In this document: positions 44,180 to 51,834 of the stretch, one piece after another
How the letters are laid out: each line of letters starts with the position of its first letter
Position numbering within the stretch: position 1 is the stretch's first letter
Assembly: GCF_042678045.1 (NCBI RefSeq)
Contig: NZ_JBHUDI010000011.1
Coordinates: forward strand, 620,001-684,000
Source of the DNA: Natrinema amylolyticus_A
Lineage (GTDB): Archaea; Halobacteriota; Halobacteria; Halobacteriales; Natrialbaceae
Reading direction: 5' to 3'
Length of the DNA stretch: 64,000 nucleotides
Position numbers and translations under genes: made by a program
Notes under the pieces: generated by a model
Database searches by the model: none
The model's input: only the letters and a program-made list of their open reading frames with translations
What the model was told of the DNA's origin: nothing

Positions 44180-45109
44180 TTACATCGACCTCGCTTTGAT
44201 CAGCAGTTCCTCGGGATCCGCTGGCCCGCCGAGTTCCTCGACGTCGTCGGCCAGGACGTACCGGCCGAAAGTGGGCCCCTCGATGCGGTAGTAGGTGCCG
44301 ACGATATCCTCACTGATCTCGTCTGCGACGATGGTCGTGTCCAAGGCGTCCATCGCCATCTCTTTCGCCTCTTCGAGACTCAGTCCCGTCAGCTCCTCGG
44401 TGGCGTCCTTGTCGAAGATGACCTCGTGGGCGTCGATGCCGTCGTCGACGACGGCCTTGATCCGGAGGTCGAACTCGCCTTCGACCTCGCCGTGTTCGTT
44501 ACAGCGGCCGTTCTGGAGAACGCGCGTGCAATCGTCCTCCGGGCAGCGCTTGATGAGGCCGCTACCGCTTTGCATGTCGACCAGTGCACCCTCGATCTCG
44601 CTGGTGTCGTTGCCGACCTCGAGATCCTCGTCGAGTTCCTCGATCACCGTCGTCGAGTTGAGTTTGACCGAGTACCGGCCCTGATACTCGTCGGTGACGA
44701 CGTTGCGAAGTTCGTAGACGCCGCCTTCTTCGAGCGCCGGAAGCTCCGATTTCGCCCACTTGGTGAACTTGATCGTCCCCGTTGGGTCGCCCAGCAGGCC
44801 GACCTGCGCGACCGAATCACTGCGGGGGTCCCAGAGTTCGATGACCTTCGCAGTGAGGTCGATCCACTCCTCGGGTTCGTCGACGTCCTCGATGTTCGCC
44901 GCCTCGCTGTCGCCGCCCGAGATGTCCTCGCGCTCCAAGCCGGCTTCCTCGAGGTAGTGATTCGTCACGCTCCGTCGTGCCTCGTCGATCGGAACTTTGT
45001 ACTCGTCGACGAGGGTGGTCAGGCGCTCCTCGACGTCTTCGACGCTAACGTCTATGTGGTCCGAAAACTGCTCGTGTATGTCGTCCGCATGCTGTCGTAC
45101 GTCGCTCAT
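44180..45109 (-). CDS. rpa3: Replication protein A (single-stranded DNA-binding), RPA3 type
   Basis: The 309-residue protein has an N-terminal helical region, an OB fold (DLTAKVIELWDPRSDSVAQVGLLGDPTGTIKF), a linker, and a zinc finger (CPEDDCTRVLQNGRCNEHG) before a C-terminal domain. This is the layout of haloarchaeal RPA3. It protects single-stranded DNA in replication and repair. The ATG at 45109 is preferred to an upstream in-frame start with basic extension. It is the first gene of a two-gene operon with rpap3. Confidence 0.88.
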   Translation of the reverse strand: MSDVRQHADDIHEQFSDHIDVSVEDVEERLTTLVDEYKVPIDEARRSVTNHYLEEAGLEREDISGGDSEAANIEDVDEPEEWIDLTAKVIELWDPRSDSVAQVGLLGDPTGTIKFTKWAKSELPALEEGGVYELRNVVTDEYQGRYSVKLNSTTVIEELDEDLEVGNDTSEIEGALVDMQSGSGLIKRCPEDDCTRVLQNGRCNEHGEVEGEFDLRIKAVVDDGIDAHEVIFDKDATEELTGLSLEEAKEMAMDALDTTIVADEISEDIVGTYYRIEGPTFGRYVLADDVEELGGPADPEELLIKARSM

Positions 45110-45277
45110 AGTGTCTCGCCTCCTCTTTGGTTTCACTGGGAGGCATGCCGCTGTTCGCGCCCGATAGTATTTAAAGTACCGCCACCGGAGCGAAAGTGAA
45201 CAGCGCCGAAAGAAACCGCCAGCGGGCGTCGAGGGATGGGGTTCGGGATCCCACTCACCGGCGTCCTTAGGTCGACG

Positions 45278-46168
45278 CTAACGGTCGGCGACTGCGAGGG
45301 CGTCCTCGAGCGCATCGCCGATCGTCTCCCTACCGTCGTCATCGACGGCGACCAGCGGGGGGCGGACCTCGTCGGACGGAATGACGTCGCGTTCGGCCAG
45401 TGCGGTCTTCGTCGCCGGGGCGAAGTCGTAGGTCGTACACGCCTCAAATAACGGTGCGATCGCGTCGCGCTGGAGCTGTCGGCCTCGGTCCTCTTCGGCC
45501 CGCTCGAACGCCTCATGCAGGACCTCGGGAACGACGTTCGACAGCGCGTTGATCCCGCCGTCGGCGCCCATGCGAAGCGCAGGGACCAGCAGCGCGTCGT
45601 ACCCCTGCAGACACAGGAAGTCGTCGGGCGTCCCCTCGAGCACCGAGAGGAAGTATTCGAGGTCGCCGCTCGAGTCCTTGATGCCGACAGCCCCGTCGCG
45701 CTCGGCGACGGCAGCGACGGTCTCGGGCTCGATCCGCTGGCCGGTACACTGCGGGATATTGTACAGCAGTACGGGAAGCGACGCCTCGTCGAGGACGGCC
45801 TCGAAAAACTGCTGGTTCCCCTCGGGTGCGTTCGCAGTCGTGAAGTAGGGCGCGACGATCGCGGCGGCGTCGGCTCCCGCGGCGGCGGCGCGGTCGATCG
45901 CCGCGACCGTCTCGTCGATGTTCGTCGCGGCGGCGCCGGCAACGACGGGAACCTCGGCGTGGTCGACGGTCACCTCGACCACGCGGCGGTGTTCGTCGAC
46001 TGTCAGGCTCGGAAACTCGCCGGTTGTTCCGCAGGGAAAGACGGCGTCGATGCCGCCTTCCTGCAGGTGTGCGAGCAGGTCGGTGAGTGCCGCCTCGTCG
46101 ATCGACCTATCGTCGAAGGGCGTCACCATCGGACAGGTGATCCCCCGAAGCGTGTCGCGGAGTGCCAT
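45278..46168 (-). CDS. DHDPS/N-acetylneuraminate lyase family aldolase
   Basis: The 296-residue barrel begins ALRDTLRGITCPMVTPFDD and has PCGTTGEFPSLT, LYNIPQCTGQ with the catalytic tyrosine, and AVGIKDSSGD with the Schiff-base lysine. The family includes dihydrodipicolinate synthase, KDG/KDPG aldolase and neuraminate lyase. In haloarchaea, which mostly make lysine by other routes, a sugar-acid aldolase role is plausible. The neighbours do not settle it. Confidence 0.83.
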   Translation of the reverse strand: MALRDTLRGITCPMVTPFDDRSIDEAALTDLLAHLQEGGIDAVFPCGTTGEFPSLTVDEHRRVVEVTVDHAEVPVVAGAAATNIDETVAAIDRAAAAGADAAAIVAPYFTTANAPEGNQQFFEAVLDEASLPVLLYNIPQCTGQRIEPETVAAVAERDGAVGIKDSSGDLEYFLSVLEGTPDDFLCLQGYDALLVPALRMGADGGINALSNVVPEVLHEAFERAEEDRGRQLQRDAIAPLFEACTTYDFAPATKTALAERDVIPSDEVRPPLVAVDDDGRETIGDALEDALAVADR

Positions 46169-46281
46169 GTCTGTGTGCGATGTGCGACCACGTCAAAACC
46201 GTTGTCATCGGCGGCCCGACGAGTTACCCGTCACCTCGGGCCGTCCGACAGTATATGTGTTCGGCAGCCGAACGGACGCAC

Positions 46282-46593
46282 ATGGCGGATCGGCGTCGGC
46301 TCGAGCGATTCGTTCGCTCGACGCTGCAGGGAGCAGGCGAGCAGTTCGAAGAGCTTCGCAGATCGACCGACGAGCAACTCGAGGAGGCCCGCGAGGCGTA
46401 CGAGGTGGCGAAAAACGCCCGCCAGTTGCCGACCGACGAGGCAGGGCGAGCGAAGATCGTCTGTCGGCGCTACGCCGAACAGCGGGCGGCGAAGCTCGAC
46501 GAGGAGTACCGGCCGGCCTGTTACGAGGCGGATCATCCCGATTGTGAGGGGTGTGCCGAGGACGTCCGCAACGGCCGGATCGAAACCTGGTGA
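46282..46593 (+). CDS. Small coiled-coil protein with C-terminal cysteine cluster (DUF7091-like)
   Basis: The 103-residue protein starts MADRRRLERFVRSTLQGAGEQFEEL, has a long charged helix (STDEQLEEAREAYEVAKNARQLPTDE) and ends with a cysteine cluster (CRRYAEQR, CYEADHPDCEGCAEDV) that may bind a metal. I recall it as a small conserved haloarchaeal family of unknown role. It ends 1 bp before the guanylyltransferase start, so both share a transcript. Confidence 0.65.
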   Translation: MADRRRLERFVRSTLQGAGEQFEELRRSTDEQLEEAREAYEVAKNARQLPTDEAGRAKIVCRRYAEQRAAKLDEEYRPACYEADHPDCEGCAEDVRNGRIETW

Positions 46594-46594
46594 G

Positions 46595-47638
46595 ATGGAC
46601 CGCCCCGTCGTCGCCTGTGTGCTGGCCGGCGGGATCGGCAGTCGTCTCTATCCGGCGAGTCGGAGCGACCGGCCCAAACAGTTGCTCTCGCTCGTCGGTG
46701 AGCGCTCATTACTCGCACGGACAGTGGGTCGAACGGCGTTCGCCGACGAGCGCTACGTCCTGACCCGCGAAGCCTTCGCCGACGCGGTCCACGACCACGC
46801 GCCCAGGGCGGGCGTGCTGGTGGAACCGGCCGGGAAGGATACCGGCCCGGCGCTGGTCTACGCCGCCTGGCGGCTCCGCGACCAGTTCGAGACGGAACCC
46901 GTTCTGGTCTGTCTGCCGAGCGACCACCACGTTGCCGACGACGCGGCGTTCGCGGCGCGCCTCGAGCGTGCCGCCGAGATCGCCGTCGAGACCGACGGAC
47001 TGGTGACGGTCGGAATCGAGCCGACGCGGCCGTCGCCGGGCTATGGATACGTCGTTCCCGCCGGCGAACTGGAGGCGGCCGGCGACGACGAATCCGGTAG
47101 CGACTACGCGGCTGTCGCGCAGTTCACCGAGAAACCCGACCGCGACACCGCACGGGACCTCGTCGAGGGCGGCGCATACTGGAACGCCGGCGTCTTCGCC
47201 TGGACACCCAGTACCCTGTTGGCCGCGGCGCGCGACTCTTCGCTCGCGCCGCTGGTCGACGCGCTCGAGGCTGGCAATCCAGACGAAGGCTTCGACGCCG
47301 CCGCCCCCATCAGCGTCGATTACGCGATCATGGAACGCGCGACGGACGTCTTCGTCACCCCGCTGTCGGTCGACTGGGACGATCTCGGAACGTGGGACGC
47401 GGTCGGTCGCGTCCTTGGAGCGGGTGACGAGACAGGAAACGACGTCGCTGCAGGCGAGGTTCTCGCGATCGACGCCACGGGAAACGTCGTCGCCGCGCCC
47501 GAGAAACACGTCTCACTGCTCGCAGTCGACGACCTGATCGTGGCGGCGGTCGACGACCGACTGCTCGTCGCCCCCCGGGAGGCGTCCCAGCGGGTTCGCG
47601 AGGTGGTCGATCGACTCCGCGAGCACGATACGTTCTAA
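46595..47638 (+). CDS. Mannose-1-phosphate guanylyltransferase
   Basis: The 347-residue nucleotidyltransferase has the signature LAGGIGSRLYPASRSDRPKQLL, then LVEPAGKDTGPALVYAA, LPSDHHVADD and PGYGYVVPAGEL. It transfers GMP to mannose 1-phosphate to give GDP-mannose for glycan and S-layer decoration. It lacks the isomerase domain of bifunctional ManC enzymes. The ATG at 46595 is 1 bp after the upstream stop; a much longer in-frame reading is an overlap artefact. The glycosyltransferase at 62887 may use related donors. Confidence 0.88.
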   Translation: MDRPVVACVLAGGIGSRLYPASRSDRPKQLLSLVGERSLLARTVGRTAFADERYVLTREAFADAVHDHAPRAGVLVEPAGKDTGPALVYAAWRLRDQFETEPVLVCLPSDHHVADDAAFAARLERAAEIAVETDGLVTVGIEPTRPSPGYGYVVPAGELEAAGDDESGSDYAAVAQFTEKPDRDTARDLVEGGAYWNAGVFAWTPSTLLAAARDSSLAPLVDALEAGNPDEGFDAAAPISVDYAIMERATDVFVTPLSVDWDDLGTWDAVGRVLGAGDETGNDVAAGEVLAIDATGNVVAAPEKHVSLLAVDDLIVAAVDDRLLVAPREASQRVREVVDRLREHDTF

Positions 47639-47664
47639 GAAATCGGCGGAAAACGCGTTCGTGT

Positions 47665-47868
47665 TTAACCGACTGGTTCTGCCTCGGTGTCACCGTTTGG
47701 CGGCCACAGCGCCCAGACGAGGACCGCGAGGACGAGTGCCGCGCCCAGTGCAATCGTTCCCCCGGCAGACAGTCTGATGCCGAGCCACGAGAGCACCGTT
47801 CGCAACTCGACGATCAGTGGCGCGAGGAAGGCCATGATGACGAGGAGGCCGCCCTTCGAGATGCGCAT
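47665..47868 (-). CDS. Small two-helix membrane protein at end of ba3 oxidase operon
   Basis: The 67-residue protein has two hydrophobic helices (LLVIMAFLAPLIVELRTVLSWLG and GTIALGAALVLAVLVWALW) and a short charged tail. It starts 1 bp after the subunit I stop codon and is surely co-transcribed with it. Natronomonas cba operons carry comparable small subunits (CbaC/CbaE); which one this is cannot be decided from sequence alone. Confidence 0.7.
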   Translation of the reverse strand: MRISKGGLLVIMAFLAPLIVELRTVLSWLGIRLSAGGTIALGAALVLAVLVWALWPPNGDTEAEPVG

Positions 47869-47869
47869 A

Positions 47870-49612
47870 CTATGGCATCACCCCACGGATGGACTCGAGC
47901 GCGAGGTTCGGGTCGACCACGACGCCAGGTTCCCAGGCGTCGATGCCAGGACCGAACAGGCCACCGGCGTCGATGATGCTTGCGAGCGGCAGCGAGTAGG
48001 CGATGATCACGAGCACGGCGGCGATCGACGTCCAGAGCTTGAGGTTGTCGAGGATGACCGGCGAGTCCTCGGCGCCCGAGAGCGTGCCGGCGTAGGTGTT
48101 GTCCGGGATCGCGTCGCTGCTCGAGCCGCCGACGCTGGTCAGGACCATATTCACGATGAACAGGTACACCGAGATGGTCAGCAACACGGCGCCGAGGGCG
48201 ACCTGTGCGTTGATTTCGCCGACAGTACCGACGGCGGGTTCGAAGTTGAAGCCCTGATACTGCGGTTCGGCAGTCCGGCGGGGCATCCCGAACAGCCCGG
48301 CGCGGTGCATCGCGTTCGACATGAAGGTCATGCCAATAAACCACAGCACGACCTGGACCAGTGCGACCGAGCGGTTCCAGAGTTCCTTGCCCGTCAGCTG
48401 GGGCATGAACCAGTAGGACGCCGCCATGAACGTCAGCGCGACGGCGGTACCGACGGTGAGGTGGAAGTGACCGACGACCCACCACGAGTTGTGGACGAGG
48501 TAGTTGATGTTCAGTCCGGCATTGATCATACCGGAGAAGCCGCCTGCGGCGAACATGAGGCCCGCAAGCGCCATCCCGGTGAACACCGGATCGCGCCACG
48601 GAAGCGCCTTGAGCCAGCCGAGATAGCCGTCACCGCCACGCTGGCGTGCACCGTGTTCCATGCTGGCGACGACGGTAAACGCCGTCAGCAGGCTCGGCAA
48701 CAGGAGGAACATCGTATTTGTCATCGCAATGAACTTGAACCCTTCCGCGATGCCGGGATCCAGATACTGGTGGTGGATGCCGACCGGCGTCGACAGCAAC
48801 AGGAAGAGCACGAAGACGACGCGTGCGAGCGGGTCGCTGAACAGCTTGCCGCCGGAGACCTTCGGCAGCATGATGTACCACAGCATGTACGCCGGCATCA
48901 GCCAGAAGTACACGACCGGATGGCCGAAGAACCAGAACAGCGTTCTGGTGAGCAGCGGGTTGACGGAGTCGATGATTCCCAGCGACCACGGCAGTAGGAA
49001 CGCGAGGATCGAAATCGCGACGCCGAGCGTGCTGAGATACCAGAACAGCATCGTCGTCAGCGCCATGAACGTCGGCAGCGGGATCCGCTCGTCGGGGTTG
49101 TCCTTCTTCCAGGCCCACCACGTGCGGAACCAGTCAGCACCGGCGAGCCAGGAGCCGACGACGAACAGCACCAGACCCACGTAAAACGCCGGATGGGCCT
49201 GCAGCGGCGCGTAGAACGTAAAGAGGACGTCGGCGTTCATCGGAATCTGCTCGACGACGCCGCCGAGGATCGAGACGCCGACCAGGATCGTGCCGACGAC
49301 CATCATGATGTACCAGCCCCATGTAAAGCGGATGTCCTCTACGCCGCGATCAAGGCTGGTCGTTACCGCCCATGTGAATATGCCCACGAGGAAGAAAATC
49401 GTGAACGTGATCACCAGCAACACACCGTGAGCGGTCAGGACAGTGTAGTAGTCCGTCGAGTCGATGAATCGGAGGACGTCCGTTCGATGAAGTCCCTGAA
49501 TGAGGCCGAGCGTGCCGCCGATCGCCAGCGCGAGGAAGGAACTCCAGAGCGTGGCTCTGATCACGCGTGCCTCGGCAGGGAACTGGTCGACGTAGGCGTT
49601 ACGCATCGCCAT
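47870..49612 (-). CDS. cbaA: ba3-type cytochrome c oxidase subunit I
   Basis: The 580-residue protein has about 13 membrane helices, with haem ligand histidine in LTAHGVLLVITF, the CuB region in FFGHPVVYFWLMPAY, STPVGIHHQYLDP, and the haem pair in SWWVVGHFHLTVGTAVALTF. This is the B-type (ba3) haem-copper oxidase that pumps protons with high oxygen affinity. The start (49612, MAMRNAYVDQ; ATG 49606 is also possible) overlaps the subunit II stop codon, so the genes are coupled. Confidence 0.92.
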   Translation of the reverse strand: MAMRNAYVDQFPAEARVIRATLWSSFLALAIGGTLGLIQGLHRTDVLRFIDSTDYYTVLTAHGVLLVITFTIFFLVGIFTWAVTTSLDRGVEDIRFTWGWYIMMVVGTILVGVSILGGVVEQIPMNADVLFTFYAPLQAHPAFYVGLVLFVVGSWLAGADWFRTWWAWKKDNPDERIPLPTFMALTTMLFWYLSTLGVAISILAFLLPWSLGIIDSVNPLLTRTLFWFFGHPVVYFWLMPAYMLWYIMLPKVSGGKLFSDPLARVVFVLFLLLSTPVGIHHQYLDPGIAEGFKFIAMTNTMFLLLPSLLTAFTVVASMEHGARQRGGDGYLGWLKALPWRDPVFTGMALAGLMFAAGGFSGMINAGLNINYLVHNSWWVVGHFHLTVGTAVALTFMAASYWFMPQLTGKELWNRSVALVQVVLWFIGMTFMSNAMHRAGLFGMPRRTAEPQYQGFNFEPAVGTVGEINAQVALGAVLLTISVYLFIVNMVLTSVGGSSSDAIPDNTYAGTLSGAEDSPVILDNLKLWTSIAAVLVIIAYSLPLASIIDAGGLFGPGIDAWEPGVVVDPNLALESIRGVMP

Positions 49613-50390
49613 CACCACCTTCGGAGCCGTCGGTGACAGTGAGCGTGCCGCTGTCCTCGTGACCGTCGACGGTCACCGTCCAGTCATGGTCGTCAGTTCC
49701 GAGCTCGGTCGTGTCGACCGTGAATTCGACGTCTTCACTGCCGTCGGCGGGCACCGTGACGTCCTGTTCGACCGTCTGGTCGCCGATCTCGAGGGTCGCG
49801 GTCGTCTCGAGTTCGTCCTGCATGCCATTGCTCACGGTCGTCGTGATCGTCGTTTCGTTGCCGAGCTCGGCCTCGTCGGGAGCATCGGCCGACACCTCGG
49901 TCATATCGAACTCATCTTCGGGAACGACGTTCAGTTTGCCTTCCATCGTGTGGTGGTACTCGCCGCAGTACTCGTTACAGAGAATGCCGTACTCGCCGGG
50001 TTCGTCGAACTCGGCGGTCATCTGTGACACCTCTCCGGGGACGACCATCGTGTTGATGTTCGTGCCAACGACGGTGAAGCTGTGTGTCACGTCCCGGCTC
50101 GTCACGTAAAACGTCACTTCGCTGTTTGCCGGCACCGTGATCTCGCTTGGCGAGTACGACCACGCCTGTGCGACGATGTTTGCCTCGTATTCGTTACCGC
50201 CGACGTGTGTGACGCCGGTTTCGCTGAACCGCTCGTCGTCGTTGATCGTGTCCGGATCGATCGAGCCGCCGTCGTCGTCGATCATCGCGATGCCGGGACC
50301 GACCGCACCGTACGTGACCGTTGCGATGAAGCCGACGATCAATACCATCGCCACGGCCAGCCAAGTCTTTTCGTAGGTGTGGATGTTCAT
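49599..50390 (-). CDS. cbaB: ba3-type cytochrome c oxidase subunit II (CuA)
   Basis: The 263-residue protein has one N-terminal helix (TWLAVAMVLIVGFIATVTYGAVGP), then a cupredoxin domain with AWSYSPSEITVPANSEVTFY, the distal histidine in RDVTHSF and the CuA motif CNEYCGEYHHTM. An additional beta domain of ~95 residues (from about residue 165, ADAPDEAELGNETTITTTV), resembling a CARDB/Ig-like fold, follows and is not part of usual subunit II. The ATG at 50390 overlaps the upstream stop (ATGA). Confidence 0.9.
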   Translation of the reverse strand: MNIHTYEKTWLAVAMVLIVGFIATVTYGAVGPGIAMIDDDGGSIDPDTINDDERFSETGVTHVGGNEYEANIVAQAWSYSPSEITVPANSEVTFYVTSRDVTHSFTVVGTNINTMVVPGEVSQMTAEFDEPGEYGILCNEYCGEYHHTMEGKLNVVPEDEFDMTEVSADAPDEAELGNETTITTTVSNGMQDELETTATLEIGDQTVEQDVTVPADGSEDVEFTVDTTELGTDDHDWTVTVDGHEDSGTLTVTDGSEGGDGDA

Positions 50391-50614
50391 GCAAGCCCCA
50401 CCACCGTCAGGAGTACCCCGGTGACGGTCGGCCCGTTCCCGAGGAACTCGACGAAGTACATGAATATCCACAGTGCAACCAGTATGAGAAAGTAGATCCC
50501 GACCAGGATCGCCGTTCCGATCGGGTCGTACTCGTCGTGACCGAGCTCACGAACCTGCTCGGTCTCATCAGTGGGATGCTTCCCATCCACCCCTTTTTCT
50601 ATCGCCGAACTCAT
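50387..50614 (-). CDS. cbaD: Small subunit of ba3 oxidase, first gene of operon
   Basis: The 75-residue protein has a hydrophilic N-terminus and two helices (GTAILVGIYFLILVALWIFMYFVEFLG and TVTGVLLTVVGLA). It precedes subunit II with a 4-bp overlap, matching the position of CbaD in Natronomonas ba3 operons. The ATG at 50614 is chosen (MSSAIEKGVDG); the upstream in-frame extension runs into the divergent promoter. Confidence 0.75.
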   Translation of the reverse strand: MSSAIEKGVDGKHPTDETEQVRELGHDEYDPIGTAILVGIYFLILVALWIFMYFVEFLGNGPTVTGVLLTVVGLA

Positions 50615-50673
50615 ACGAGGTGGTTGGGAAAGGGGATGATTTACTGCCAACCCTCATTCCCGGCCACTGGGAA

Positions 50674-50693
50674 CGGCTTAGGGAATTAAGCCG
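50674..50693. promoter_or_regulatory. Palindrome in the cbaD/copper-gene divergent promoter
   Basis: A perfect 7-bp inverted repeat, CGGCTTA and TAAGCCG spaced by 6 bp, lies in the 100-bp gap between the oxidase operon start (50614) and the divergent gene (50715), 22 bp before the latter. It overlaps where a promoter would be and is a candidate shared operator. Confidence 0.5.
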
Positions 50694-50714
50694 CTTAGCA
50701 TCAAAGGGGTGTGT

Positions 50715-50939
50715 ATGAGCCTCGAGACACTCCAACCCCGGCACGCAGCAGCAGTCGGGTTGCTTGCGTTGATCCCGCTTATTGTCTATGGAATTATGGC
50801 ACATGTGACGCATTCGGCACTTGCCGGTGGCGTCAGCGCGCTCAACGTCTGCCTCATCTACGGCTCGCTGTACCTCGCGATGTCGCCGGTTGAGACGTCC
50901 CACGGCCACCACGGAGACGGCAGCGGCACCCTCGGCTAA
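50715..50939 (+). CDS. Small two-helix membrane protein (oxidase-linked)
   Basis: The 74-residue protein has two hydrophobic helices (AAAVGLLALIPLIVYGIMAHVTH and LNVCLIYGSLYLAMSPV) and a His-rich tail (SHGHHGDGSG) that could bind copper. Small proteins of this kind adjoin cba oxidase operons, possibly the CbaC-like subunit. It is divergent from cbaD and leads a run of three plus-strand genes. Confidence 0.65.
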   Translation: MSLETLQPRHAAAVGLLALIPLIVYGIMAHVTHSALAGGVSALNVCLIYGSLYLAMSPVETSHGHHGDGSGTLG

Positions 50940-50953
50940 CGCTTCCCGTTCAG

Positions 50954-51832
50954 ATGACGCTCGTTTCATCCGCAGCGAACCCGCTCTCGACCGACGTTAC
51001 CCTCGAGTCCGGCGTCCACTCACTGGTCGTGCCGCTGATGGGTGCGTCGGTACCGTCGGGCCCCGGCCTTGAGCGTGTCAACCTGCTCGTCCTCTTTATC
51101 GTCGGCCTGCTGGCTGGCGCACACTGTCTGGGTATGTGTGGCCCGCTGGTGACGGCCTACGCCGACCGGATCGGTGCGGCAAGCGGTAAGCGCCGTGACG
51201 ATACGCTCACCGGCTACGAGGTGCGCCAGCACGCGCTGTTCAACCTCGGCCGAACGGCCAGCTACGCCGCGGTCGGCGGGCTGTTCGGTCTGCTCGGTGC
51301 GATCACGATCGCCTCGAGCGAAGCCGTCGCTGCGATCGGTGACAGTGTCAGGGGCGTCACTGGTATCCTCGTTGGGATCGCGATCGTCGCGAGCGGCCTG
51401 TACTACCTGCGGGGGCGAACCGCCGTCCCTGGCCACGGGCTGCCGATCATCGGGACGGCCTTTCGGCGGCTCTCGGAACTGCTCTCGAGTCGGATCGACC
51501 ACTACGCGACCTCGCCGAGGATCGTGGCACTCGGCGCGGTCCATGGCCTCATGCCCTGTCCGATCATCTATCCGGCGTACCTGTATGCGTTCGCGCTCGG
51601 ATCGCCGATACAGGGGACGCTCTCGCTTGCCGTCCTCGGGCTGGGGACGATCCCGACGCTGTTTGCCTACGGGACCGTCCTGAACAAGATCGGTGCTGAC
51701 ACGCGCGTGCGACTCCACCGTGGACTCGGGGCCGCATTCGTCGTGCTCGGCTACATCCCGCTCTCACACGGCCTGATGCTGTACGGCATCCACCTGCCAC
51801 ACCTCCCGCTGCCGTACATCCCCCTGTTCTAA
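50954..51832 (+). CDS. SafE/UreH-type membrane protein (sulfite exporter TauE/SafE family)
   Basis: The 292-residue protein has six or so helices and the family motif LLAGAHCLGMCGPLV with a paired-cysteine neighbourhood, and HGLMPCPIIYPAYLYA later on. This type occurs next to copper ATPases in bacterial ccoGHIS clusters, where CcoS/CcoH-like proteins support cytochrome oxidase assembly. Here it is followed after 2 bp by copA and faces a haem-copper oxidase operon, so a role in copper delivery to the oxidase is likely. Confidence 0.8.
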   Translation: MTLVSSAANPLSTDVTLESGVHSLVVPLMGASVPSGPGLERVNLLVLFIVGLLAGAHCLGMCGPLVTAYADRIGAASGKRRDDTLTGYEVRQHALFNLGRTASYAAVGGLFGLLGAITIASSEAVAAIGDSVRGVTGILVGIAIVASGLYYLRGRTAVPGHGLPIIGTAFRRLSELLSSRIDHYATSPRIVALGAVHGLMPCPIIYPAYLYAFALGSPIQGTLSLAVLGLGTIPTLFAYGTVLNKIGADTRVRLHRGLGAAFVVLGYIPLSHGLMLYGIHLPHLPLPYIPLF

Positions 51833-51834
51833 CG

